From Paenibacillus herberti (lineage in GTDB: Bacteria; Bacillota; Bacilli; Paenibacillales; Paenibacillaceae), in assembly GCF_002233675.1 (NCBI RefSeq), contig NZ_NMUQ01000002.1:186001-250000 (forward strand): a stretch of DNA of 64,000 nucleotides, given 5' to 3'. Shown here in pieces: positions 9,080 through 16,349 of the stretch. The stretch's first letter is position 1. Each line of letters begins with the position of its first letter. The notes under the pieces were generated by a model. It made no database searches, was not told where the DNA came from, and saw only the letters and a program-made list of their open reading frames with translations. The translations under genes were made by a program, and so were the position numbers.

Positions 9080-9110
9080 AAGATAAGGCCTCACGCAACG
9101 TGAGGGTCAA
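9080..9110 (-). promoter_or_regulatory. MerR-type promoter with 19-bp spacer and operator dyad
   Basis: On the minus strand TTGACC (-35) and TATCTT (-10) are separated by 19 bp, the overlong spacer typical of MerR-activated promoters. The spacer contains CCTCACG-TTG-CGTGAGG, a perfect inverted repeat. It lies just upstream of the merR start, which points to autoregulation by DNA twisting. Confidence 0.82.
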
Positions 9111-9191
9111 CATCTTTTTTCAAGCGAGAATTGCAATTTATGGTATAGTAAAAAATGAATTTGCTTGTCCAGCCAAGGAGGCTTCCCACTC

Positions 9192-9710
9192 ATGAGCAAC
9201 CCGATTTCTTTCCCGCGCAAGGCACTTCGTCGCCTGTTGCCGATTGTTTCCTTAAGCCTCATATTGCTGATGACGGCATGTGGCGGAGGCGGCTCCGCGC
9301 CTTCCAACGATGATGCTATGAACCATGCCGAGAGCGGCGCACAAGACGGGCATGGAGACCATGCCACCACGGATATTCAAGAGGAGACCGCTTCTGCTTC
9401 CGAACTGCCTAAGTTCCTGGATAATCAGCCCGAGCAGGTTCGCATCATTTACACAGCTACCGCGAAGGCAACGGATCTGCTCTCCCAAATGCCCTGCTAC
9501 TGCGGCTGTATGAAGAACGTCGGCCATAAGAGCAACCTGAACTGCTTCATCAAAGAAGTGCGCAAGGAAGGCACCATCCTGTGGGACGACCATGCGACCC
9601 GTTGCGGAGTCTGCCTGCAAATTGCCGCGGAGTCCATCTCTATGAAGGTGGAAGGCAAGTCGGATGAAGACATCCGCAAATCGATCGACGAAATGTATGG
9701 GCGCAGTTAA
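9192..9710 (+). CDS. PCYCGC-motif lipoprotein
   Basis: 172 residues. Signal peptide with lipobox LLMTAC (Cys about residue 30), then a disordered His/Asp-rich stretch (MNHAESGAQDGHGDHATTD). The folded part has MPCYCGCMKNVGHKSNLNCFIKEV, the PCYCGC family motif, and a later RCGVCLQIA. The clustered cysteines and histidines suggest metal or redox binding at the outer membrane face, but no activity is proven for the family. AAGGAGG lies 10 nt before the chosen ATG. Divergent from the MerR gene, with which it shares the intergenic region. Confidence 0.88.
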   Translation: MSNPISFPRKALRRLLPIVSLSLILLMTACGGGGSAPSNDDAMNHAESGAQDGHGDHATTDIQEETASASELPKFLDNQPEQVRIIYTATAKATDLLSQMPCYCGCMKNVGHKSNLNCFIKEVRKEGTILWDDHATRCGVCLQIAAESISMKVEGKSDEDIRKSIDEMYGRS

Positions 9711-9735
9711 AACCTACTAAATACTCTTTTTTTAA

Positions 9736-9783
9736 AAGAGCCGTCCCGTAAATCATCGTTAGATGACCGGAGACGGCTTCTTT
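9736..9783 (+). terminator. Terminator-like hairpin with inner TCATC/GATGA stem
   Basis: AAGAGCCGTC pairs with GACGGCTTC; the loop itself folds as TCATC-GTTA-GATGA. The T run is weak. It belongs to a family of similar double hairpins in this window (55645 and 55931). Confidence 0.6.
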
Positions 9784-9860
9784 ATCCTTATTGAGCCCGC
9801 ACCGTTCTATGATTTCTCTCATAGACTATACTTGATATAACGAGCGCGGGAGGACATAGA

Positions 9861-10325
9861 ATGGAATTTGAACAAGTTAAAATCAGTCATTTCAATGGAT
9901 TAAACCTAGGAGTCATTCTCGTATTATTTATTTTGCTCCTTATTGTTGTCCGCATCTTCCCCGGCCCCTCCGAAGCTTCTGACGGCAACATTTCAGTGCT
10001 CGCCTCAATAGGCTTTGATATTGATAATTCGAGCAACATCCCATTAACAAGAACGTTTATTTATGGAGATTTTGAACAACCGTACCCATCTGCAAACCTT
10101 CCGTCAGGCGGAAGTAACCGCTTTGAGCTTAAAATTGAAGTTTTTACAGTTACCGCAGGCGTTATTGTCTACAGCTCCCCAGGGATAGAAGTTTCATTTA
10201 CGCCATATAACTCCGCTTGGCCTACTTTTAGAACACCCGATATTAATAATATTAAAACAACAGGCCCGATTAAAGCAGAGAAAGCCTCTAACACGCGTTT
10301 GGTTATTTCTAATTTGTCCCTTTAA
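9861..10325 (+). CDS. Single-TM protein with extracytoplasmic domain (paralogue B)
   Basis: 154 residues: a 15-residue polar start, helix LGVILVLFILLLIVVRIF (about 16-33), then an outside domain with IGFDIDNSSNIPLTRTFI, PSGGSNRFELKIEVFTVTAGVIVY and a C-terminal VISNLSL. The helix, the GFDI-N-S motif and the P-GG--FEL-I--F motif align with the protein at 5869-6339, so the two are diverged duplicates about 4 kb apart in opposite directions. Function unknown; the YjcZ-like helix hints at a sporulation or envelope role. GGGAGGAC precedes the ATG. Converges with the kinase gene. Confidence 0.75.
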   Translation: MEFEQVKISHFNGLNLGVILVLFILLLIVVRIFPGPSEASDGNISVLASIGFDIDNSSNIPLTRTFIYGDFEQPYPSANLPSGGSNRFELKIEVFTVTAGVIVYSSPGIEVSFTPYNSAWPTFRTPDINNIKTTGPIKAEKASNTRLVISNLSL

Positions 10326-10357
10326 TATTAGGATAGGAGTCCCATGACGGCATTTAA

Positions 10358-11233
10358 TCAGTCCGGAAGAGAAGCCATAAGTTGCTCCAGCTCCTGGCTG
10401 CAATGTTCAGCAGAGGTCCATGCCGGCCCGGTTTTCTGCAGCAGTCTGCTTACGAATCTATTTACATTCTGCGGAAGTTCCAGCTCCTCTTCCCAGCTAA
10501 GCTCCTCCTGCCCTTCACGATATTCATAACCTGCATACATCATGAATAGAAAAAAATGCCCAAGTCCGTACAAATCGCTCCCCGCTTCAGGCCGTCTCAT
10601 TCGACGCTTCGCAACGGACCAACTGCTCTCTGAACCGCTGCTGGCTTCAAGTGGGTCCGCCTCCTTCAAAGCGAGCCGCAGCTCCTCGGGGAGCTGTTCC
10701 CCAATACGACAGGATAGACCGTAATCAATTAGATACAAGCGGCCTTCTTTGTCCAGCACATTCGGTATGCGAACATCCCGATGCACGAATCCAGCCCCAT
10801 GCAAATAAGCAAGCGGCTGCAGCAGCTCTTTCAAAACATCTAAGGCTTGCTTTAGAGAATACACCTGGTTTTGCTCTATTAGCCTATGCTCCAAGTTTTC
10901 TCCATCGATAAGCTCCATGACAAGCGCCTCATGACGGCCTTGCTTCTCATATCTCAACCACTTAGGAATTTGGGGATGGTTCAATTTTTGCAAAATCCTA
11001 CTTTCTCTCTCCAGCAGCAAAATACCGATTTCCTTCTTGCTTGGCATGCTGCGTTTGAGTAAAACCTGATTTCCCGTTGTCATATCTATACATGCGTAAG
11101 CTTGTCCGTAGCTACCCCTGCCGATAAAATGTTCGATCCGATAACGCCCCATCCAAACACTGCCGCTCGCAAGAGGAAAATCCCGCCAATTATTAATCAT
11201 TTCCTTACATTTGGTCGCGACTACAGTCCACAT
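10358..11233 (-). CDS. Ser/Thr protein kinase-like protein
   Basis: 291 residues, no membrane segment. Kinase landmarks are intact: glycine loop GRGSYG (38-43), VAIK-type lysine in VLLK (K60), hinge MELIDGENL, catalytic loop HRDVRIPN (151-158, with D153 and N158) and the metal motif as DYG (170-172) rather than DFG. The C-lobe is short and the residues after DYG (about 178-210) are unusual. It should phosphorylate Ser/Thr of proteins. GGAGG precedes the ATG at 9-nt spacing. It is divergent from a small Ser/His/Arg-rich peptide gene at 11410, a possible partner by position only. Confidence 0.9.
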   Translation of the reverse strand: MWTVVATKCKEMINNWRDFPLASGSVWMGRYRIEHFIGRGSYGQAYACIDMTTGNQVLLKRSMPSKKEIGILLLERESRILQKLNHPQIPKWLRYEKQGRHEALVMELIDGENLEHRLIEQNQVYSLKQALDVLKELLQPLAYLHGAGFVHRDVRIPNVLDKEGRLYLIDYGLSCRIGEQLPEELRLALKEADPLEASSGSESSWSVAKRRMRRPEAGSDLYGLGHFFLFMMYAGYEYREGQEELSWEEELELPQNVNRFVSRLLQKTGPAWTSAEHCSQELEQLMASLPD

Positions 11234-11409
11234 ATACTTTTACCTCCAGCAGCTTCTGCTGCTTCCTTTTTACAACTTTTAAGAAACTTTTAGCCGTCTT
11301 CATTCGTAGTAGTACAATACGAGAGCGTACGCTTTCGATACCCGTCCTGTTTCAAAAAGCTTGAGCAGTTGCTTGAAGGTTTATTCTACTTATTCAGGAG
11401 GTTAAGAAT

Positions 11410-11571
11410 ATGCTAAAACATCTACTCAAACGTTTACTATCTTCTCTTACGGGAAGTAAAAGCCACAGCAGCAGACGACATTACAGCAGCAGTGATCACC
11501 ACCATAGAAATAGTCGTCCCCAGCGCGGCCACGGTTATTATAAGAAAAAGTACAGCAGCTATTCAAGCTAG
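11410..11571 (+). CDS. Small basic Ser/His/Tyr-rich peptide
   Basis: 53 residues: an amphipathic start MLKHLLKRLLSSLTGSKS, then a low-complexity tail of Ser, His, Arg, Lys and Tyr (SSRRHYSSSDHHHRNSRPQR, then GYYKKKYSSYSS). AGGAGG lies close before the ATG and a terminator-like hairpin follows at 11640. No family recognised. The composition recalls small spore-coat-associated peptides rich in Ser/Lys/Tyr. Its Ser clusters make it a conceivable target of the divergent kinase; that is inference. Confidence 0.6.
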   Translation: MLKHLLKRLLSSLTGSKSHSSRRHYSSSDHHHRNSRPQRGHGYYKKKYSSYSS

Positions 11572-11639
11572 CTGGTAAGTACGCTGAATGATAACTACTT
11601 CACCCATCTACGATTGGCATTCGTTCATTCCCATCATAA

Positions 11640-11690
11640 AAACGGGCTGTCCCTGAGGTCTTCACAGACCATTGGGACGGCCTGTTTGTT
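11640..11690 (+). terminator. Hairpin terminator
   Basis: AACGGGCTGTCCC pairs with GGGACGGCCTGTT-like sequence around an inner GGTCT/AGACC stem. A short T-rich tail (TGTTTGTTTG) follows. It ends the small-peptide transcript. Confidence 0.6.
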
Positions 11691-11811
11691 TGCTCTAAGC
11701 TTACCATTTTAATCGCTCCATGCGCCAAAAGGGAGCTTCTGACCCGAAGGCCAAAAGCTCCCCTATCTATGTTAATCCCTGCTGAAGCTCACTGAGCCAT
11801 TGTTACCTTAA

Positions 11812-12714
11812 TTAGCGGTCATCTTCATCGGAATCGTCATCATCCGACTCATCCTTATCGTCATGATCATCGTCATCGTTGTCATGATCATTATCGTCAT
11901 CATGATCATCACGATCATCGTGATCGCGATCGTCGTCCCTATCCATACCAGTGATCTTGCCCGTTGCTGCATCAACTTCAAGCTCGACGATCCCTTTGTC
12001 AGTGAGCAGCTTTACTTCGTAAACCAGTCTGCCGTCATCACGATCGCGATCCACGTCAATTAGCTTGCCAGAAACCGCCTTTTGTGCGATCGCAACCGCT
12101 TGCTCCTTCGTCACAGCTGCCCCCGTATTGCTAGGTTTCGTATTGGTAGCCTTCGATGCGGCCTCAGCCTTCGAGACTTGCAATGCTTTCCATGCCGCTT
12201 CAGCCTTTGAGGCGACTTCAGCCTTCCATGCCGCTTCAGCCTTTGAGGCGAACTCAGCCTTTGAGGCGAACTCAGCCTTTGAAGCTTCTGAAGCTTTCCA
12301 TGCTGTGACTATGGAAGTGTCATTCGACTGCTGGCTCTGCTTTGGCTGAGAATTCGTGCTCGGCGCAGTTGAGCTATTCAATGGTACGACTTTTTCTGCT
12401 GTTTGCTCGTCATCACCGCCGGCGTACTTGCCGAGGAATGCCCCACTATAGGCATCAATATGAACTTCATACTCGCTGCCAGCAGCATCAATTACATCGA
12501 CTTCGTAAAAAGCTTTGCCCTTGCTGCGCTCCAGCTCGATGCCCTCTACCTGGCCTTTTGCATGCTGCAATGCCTTCTCGCTCGCTTTGTCCATACCGAT
12601 CATAGAACCGGATTGCGCAGCGAAAGCTGCGGTTCCGCCAACAGCTCCTGCGATCAGGATACCTGAGAAAGCCACCGCCCATTTTTTCCTGCTTTTCATC
12701 ATATTCCTAATCAT
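11812..12714 (-). CDS. PepSY-domain protein with hexapeptide repeats and acidic tail
   Basis: 300 residues. Signal peptide (KSRKKWAVAFSGILIAGAVGGTAAFA), a first PepSY domain (MDKASEKALQHAKGQVEGIEL... YEVHIDAYSGAFLG), a linker of about eight 6-residue units of the SKAEFA/WKAEAA type, a second PepSY domain (VTKEQAVAIAQKAVSG... ELEVDAATGKITGM), and a tail of almost only Asp and His. PepSY domains are secreted or membrane-side modules linked to protease inhibition or sensing. Start chosen at 12714 (GAGGAG, 7-nt spacing); an upstream ATG overlaps that site. Last gene of the kinase/regulator operon. The linker repeats read as an 18-bp DNA repeat. Confidence 0.88.
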   Translation of the reverse strand: MIRNMMKSRKKWAVAFSGILIAGAVGGTAAFAAQSGSMIGMDKASEKALQHAKGQVEGIELERSKGKAFYEVDVIDAAGSEYEVHIDAYSGAFLGKYAGGDDEQTAEKVVPLNSSTAPSTNSQPKQSQQSNDTSIVTAWKASEASKAEFASKAEFASKAEAAWKAEVASKAEAAWKALQVSKAEAASKATNTKPSNTGAAVTKEQAVAIAQKAVSGKLIDVDRDRDDGRLVYEVKLLTDKGIVELEVDAATGKITGMDRDDDRDHDDRDDHDDDNDHDNDDDDHDDKDESDDDDSDEDDR

Positions 12715-12852
12715 GTTAACACTCCTCATCGTTTTCGCTTGGGATCCAGTACTCTTACAATGTACCGTCCTTGAATGAGAAGACTCTTGGAGTTAGATTA
12801 GAAATCGGTGATAAAGGGCTAAGACTATCATTTTCCATGATCTTCTACCCGC

Positions 12853-13674
12853 TTAATCCTCTTCTTTGTCGTCCTTATCGTCCTTATCGTCCTTATCATC
12901 ACTGCCTTTTTCATCATCGTCATTATTGTCATCGTCAGCCGTTTTATTTTTTTCGTCCCATGTGACCGACATTATTTTGCCCGAAACGGCGTTCACTTGC
13001 ACCTCAGCCTCTCTGCCATCGGCAAGTTCAACCTCAACTAAATAATCGTTGTCACTGCCACGCTTGACTCCCTGTGACTTGCTCTTGGTATGTGCCTCAG
13101 CCAGCTTCTCGGCACGCTCTTCCGTAATGCCGACCGGCTTCGGCTTTGGCTTTGGCGTGCTGGAAGGAGCAACCGTTTTCTGCGGCGGCGAGGGCTTTGG
13201 CGTTTTGGAAGGTGTAGGTGTAGGCTGCGGAGGAATGCTCCCCGTCCCGGAGGATGGCTTCGGGTCCACTGTACTTGGTGAGCTCGTAGGCAAATTTGTC
13301 GGTCCCGGACTCGGCGTGCCTCCTGGCTGCAGCGTGCCTGTAGACACTTTTCCTGGCCCTACTGTTCCAGGAGTCGGAGTTGCACCTGCGATAAGGCCAA
13401 GGCTTTGAATGGACATAATGTCCCCGTCCCGAGCACTGACGCCGAGTTCGTATCGATTTTGCCCGCTGAGCAAAATAAGTGTGTACCGATCCCCGCTGAG
13501 CCGGGTCTCTTCAATCTCCCCGTCATAATTTGCTAGGACGACTTTTTCCGCCTCCATTGCAGTGAGTGAAGACTCGCTCGACCAAGGCCTCTCTATAAGG
13601 AGCCAGACAGCAAGCGCCACGAGGGCGACCGCCAAGCCCAGCAAGGCTGAAAGCCTGTGCCTACGCAACCTCAT
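12853..13674 (-). CDS. Membrane-anchored PepSY-domain protein with Pro-rich linker
   Basis: 273 residues. One N-terminal membrane helix (LSALLGLAVALVALAVWLLI, about 8-27), a PepSY-like domain (MEAEKVVLANYDGEIEETRL... YELGVSARDGDIMSI), a Pro/Thr/Ser/Lys linker of about 90 residues that should stay extended, a second PepSY domain (ITEERAEKLAEAHTKSKSQG... EVQVNAVSGKIMSVTW) and an Asp/Lys tail. Start overlaps the histidine kinase stop by 4 bp, so translation is coupled. Probably a wall-spanning sensor or inhibitor working with the kinase; that is inference. Confidence 0.88.
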   Translation of the reverse strand: MRLRRHRLSALLGLAVALVALAVWLLIERPWSSESSLTAMEAEKVVLANYDGEIEETRLSGDRYTLILLSGQNRYELGVSARDGDIMSIQSLGLIAGATPTPGTVGPGKVSTGTLQPGGTPSPGPTNLPTSSPSTVDPKPSSGTGSIPPQPTPTPSKTPKPSPPQKTVAPSSTPKPKPKPVGITEERAEKLAEAHTKSKSQGVKRGSDNDYLVEVELADGREAEVQVNAVSGKIMSVTWDEKNKTADDDNNDDDEKGSDDKDDKDDKDDKEED

Positions 13675-15092
13675 CTCTCCCCCTCCTCCTTTTTGACCCT
13701 TTGGGAGAAGGATACTTGATCCCCATTAGATTTTGCTGAGAGAGTGATCGTTGCCGTAGTTCCCAGCCCCTCCACACTGTCCAAAGTCAGCTCCGCACCG
13801 ATCGCATCTGCCAGCTCCTTGCCCAGAGACAATCCAAGGCCAGCTCCGCCGATACCCCGAGTTCTGGACTCATCCACCCGATAAAAGCGGTCAAACACCT
13901 TAGGAAGCTGCTCCTTCGGAATGCCGATTCCGCGATCCACGACGCGCAGCAACGCGCCTCCATCGCTTTTCCGAGTGACGGTGATGACAATCTGTTCCTC
14001 ACTGTATTTGCGCGCATTGTCCAAAAGAATGAATAACAGCTGCTTGAGCTTGCCCGCATCGGTCCATGCCAGCACCGACTGTTCCATCTGCTCTGGAAGA
14101 TCGACCGCGATTTCTCGTCCGTAAGCATTACGAAAAGCCCTTGCCGATTCCTCCGCCGCTGCACCCAGATCCACCTGCCCGAGCGATACCAGCCACTGTT
14201 CTTTGGGCCGGGCAAGCAGCAACAGCTGCTCCGTCATCTCTTTCATCCGTACCGACTCGGAATGAATGGCCTGAATGGATTCTTCCAATAACTCAGGCTT
14301 GTCCTTGCCGCGCCGAAGAAGAAGACTGGCATAACTTTCAATGACCGTCAGCGGCGTTTTCAACTCATGGGAAGCATTGGATACAAAGCTCTTCTGCTTG
14401 TCGTAGTTGCTTTCCAACTGATCCATCATGCTGTTGAACGTCTCTCCCATCTCAGCCAGCTCATCCCGTGCACCGTCACGCTGTTCTAGCCGCCTGAAGC
14501 TTCCGCTGCCCCGGATTTCTCTCATCGTCGAGGTCATCGCCTGAATCGGATGCATAACCAGCCTGCCGAGCAGCCAAGATGACAGGAACACCGGCAGCAA
14601 TGCGAGTATAGTTACCGCAATCAGCACTCGTCTCAGAACGCGGAGATCATCCGCTGCTGGCTCCAGGCTTTGCAACACCTGCACATTGGCAACCTCACCT
14701 GCACTCCAGATGACCGGAATTGAAGCATAGCTGAAAGTTCGCCCCTCAAAACGGACCGTCCGCGCCTCTCTCTGTTCCGCATAGGTTAACTTCCAACGGC
14801 TCAGCTCCTGCTCGCCTTCCGAGGTGACTCTGCCTTCTACAGCTCCGTTAACGCCCACGACACCGAGCATTCCGTCGAGCGGCACATAAGCGCGCAGCAA
14901 ATCCTTCACAGCAGCCGCGTCCGCTGCTTGTCTCAGGCCTGCGGCAGCCGTGACGGCCTCCGCCTCGGCTCGGTCTAGCTCACTGTTCATCGACATACGC
15001 GAGAACAACGCGTAAATGGATAAATTCATCAGAATGATGACGGCGGCGAATAACACGGATGAGTAGAGGTGGATTTTGCTGCGCAGCCTCAT
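13671..15092 (-). CDS. HAMP-containing sensor histidine kinase
   Basis: 473 residues. Membrane helix 1 (VLFAAVIILMNLSIYALF, about 14-31), an outside sensor region to about 160, helix 2 (VLIAVTILALLPVFLSSWLLG), HAMP, then the H-box SFVSNASHELKTPLTVIESYASLLL with the phosphorylated His, an N-box (LFILLDNARKYSE), the G1 motif VVDRGIGIP and the G2 motif GIGGAGLGLSL. It autophosphorylates and should hand phosphate to the regulator encoded just upstream, with which it overlaps by 4 bp. The two PepSY proteins follow in the same operon and may modulate or report its signal. Confidence 0.95.
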   Translation of the reverse strand: MRLRSKIHLYSSVLFAAVIILMNLSIYALFSRMSMNSELDRAEAEAVTAAAGLRQAADAAAVKDLLRAYVPLDGMLGVVGVNGAVEGRVTSEGEQELSRWKLTYAEQREARTVRFEGRTFSYASIPVIWSAGEVANVQVLQSLEPAADDLRVLRRVLIAVTILALLPVFLSSWLLGRLVMHPIQAMTSTMREIRGSGSFRRLEQRDGARDELAEMGETFNSMMDQLESNYDKQKSFVSNASHELKTPLTVIESYASLLLRRGKDKPELLEESIQAIHSESVRMKEMTEQLLLLARPKEQWLVSLGQVDLGAAAEESARAFRNAYGREIAVDLPEQMEQSVLAWTDAGKLKQLLFILLDNARKYSEEQIVITVTRKSDGGALLRVVDRGIGIPKEQLPKVFDRFYRVDESRTRGIGGAGLGLSLGKELADAIGAELTLDSVEGLGTTATITLSAKSNGDQVSFSQRVKKEEGER

Positions 15093-15799
15093 GAGCTTTC
15101 CCTCAACACATAACCGATGCCGCGAACCGTGTGAATCAGCTCCTGTGAAAAGCCCATGTCCACCTTTTTGCGCACATATCGAATATATACATCCACCACA
15201 TTGGTATCTCCCACGTAGTCATAACCCCACACAGCCTGCACAATCTGGTCCCGACTCAGCACCTGGCGCTTGTTGCGCAGCAAATAAACCAGCAGGTCGA
15301 ACTCGCGGGGAGTCAGCTCTATGGGCTGGCCTTCCCGAGTCACCTCGCGCGTGCCGGGACTTAGCCGCAGCTCGCCCGCACACAACCAGTCCCCCGGCTC
15401 GTCTGTGCCTGTCCCCTCTCCGCCCCCGACCGGAGGCCGCAGCCGTAGCGCAGCTCTTACTCGGGCGAGCAGTTCCTCCATCTGGAACGGCTTTGTTATG
15501 TAATCATTCGCTCCTTGGTCAAGGCCTGCCACCTTGTCCTCCACGGAGTCTTTGGCCGTCAGCAGCAGAACCGGCGTCCTTGAATCGGCAAGCCGGATGC
15601 GGCGAAGCAGCTCGAAGCCGCTCATGCCTGGCAGCATCACGTCGAGCAGAACCGCGTCCCATTCCTGGGAGCGGTATAGCTCCAGTGCCTGAGCTCCGTT
15701 TGACGCCCGGCCGACGCGATATCCCTCGCATTCCAGCTCGATCTCCAGCAGCCTGCCAATCTTGTCTTCGTCCTCAACGACGAGAATCGCCTCATTCAC
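15089..15799 (-). CDS. OmpR-family response regulator
   Basis: 236 residues. Receiver domain 1-118: acidic pocket VVEDEDKIG, phospho-acceptor Asp in AVLLDVMLPGMSG, conserved T in LLLTAKD and K in YITKPF. A winged-helix output domain (about 135-234) has ELTPREFDLLVYLLRNKRQVLSRDQIV and the recognition region VDVYIRYVRKKVD. First gene of an operon of regulator, kinase and two PepSY genes. Gene order and PepSY partners suggest it controls an envelope response; the signal is unknown. Confidence 0.96.
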   Translation of the reverse strand: MNEAILVVEDEDKIGRLLEIELECEGYRVGRASNGAQALELYRSQEWDAVLLDVMLPGMSGFELLRRIRLADSRTPVLLLTAKDSVEDKVAGLDQGANDYITKPFQMEELLARVRAALRLRPPVGGGEGTGTDEPGDWLCAGELRLSPGTREVTREGQPIELTPREFDLLVYLLRNKRQVLSRDQIVQAVWGYDYVGDTNVVDVYIRYVRKKVDMGFSQELIHTVRGIGYVLRESS

Positions 15800-15974
15800 G
15801 GCTTTCCCTCCCGGTTGTTTCGCTCTCAGGCGCTATTTTACCGCATTCCCGCACAAAGCCAAAGCCCCTTAAGATTTCCAGCGGGGTAATTCGGCTTCGC
15901 TATTCACAGTCGAGCAGCGCTGCTATGTAAGTAAAAATCGAGAGAAAGAGAAGGCTGGTTATACGTTTAGTAGA

Positions 15975-16008
15975 CAAAAAAAGAGCCCAACGGTTGCCCG
16001 CGAGCTCT
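15975..16008 (-). terminator. Minus-strand terminator upstream of the toxin gene
   Basis: On the minus strand AGAGC pairs with GCTCT around a GC-rich loop (CGGGCAACCG) and is followed by seven T. No protein gene on that strand ends here, so it probably terminates an antisense RNA to the small toxin gene. Confidence 0.65.
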
Positions 16009-16009
16009 A

Positions 16010-16036
16010 TTGGATGATTGTCTTGTTTGTTATACT
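16010..16036 (+). promoter_or_regulatory. Likely promoter of the toxin gene
   Basis: A good -10, TATACT at 16031-16036, lies about 65 nt before the toxin ATG. The -35 is weak (TTGGAT near 16010, 15-bp spacing). Confidence 0.4.
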
Positions 16037-16099
16037 AGATTCAAGTACATACATGGCTGTTGGGCGGTCAGGCTAATCTCCCGGAAGGGAGGTGATGCC

Positions 16100-16183
16100 A
16101 TGGAGGTATATCAAACGCTGACGTTGATGATTTCTTTCGCAACGTTGATCGTGCTGATTCTTTCCTTCAACAAAAAGAAATAG
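16100..16183 (+). CDS. Holin-like type I toxin peptide
   Basis: 27 residues: MEVYQTLTLMISFATLIVLI then LSFNKKK. A single hydrophobic helix with a short charged start and a Lys tail matches the putative holin-like toxin family (Hol_Tox, TxpA/BsrG-like type I toxins), whose members insert into the membrane. The ribosome site AAGGGAGGTGAT is almost the full anti-16S complement, typical of these loci where an antisense RNA holds translation back. A minus-strand terminator lies upstream and a strong plus-strand terminator about 85 nt downstream, giving the compact layout of a type I toxin-antitoxin module. Confidence 0.75.
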   Translation: MEVYQTLTLMISFATLIVLILSFNKKK

Positions 16184-16266
16184 ACCGCCCACCCGTGACA
16201 AGGTACGGTCTATTCTTTGGACAAACCTCAGTCTAAGCCCACCGCCCATAAAGCGGCTATGTGCCC

Positions 16267-16302
16267 GGGTCACAGATGCTGTAACATCTGCGGCCCTTTT
16301 TC
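16267..16302 (+). terminator. Terminator of the toxin mRNA
   Basis: CAGATG-CTGTAA-CATCTG enclosed by GGG/CCC and followed by five T. It gives a toxin mRNA of roughly 260 nt with a long 3' untranslated part. Confidence 0.8.
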
Positions 16303-16349
16303 TAGTTTAATCATAGTACGTATCCTTTAGACACGCAACCAATTAAATA

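Larger units (their letters stand above)
15976..16303 (-). ncRNA. Possible antisense RNA to the toxin mRNA
   Basis: The orphan minus-strand terminator at 15975-16008 calls for a promoter further right. A candidate is TTGCGT-17 bp-TATGAT on the minus strand (about 16310-16338), giving an RNA across the whole toxin gene. A shorter RNA starting nearer the gene is also possible. The boundaries are inferred. Confidence 0.35.
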
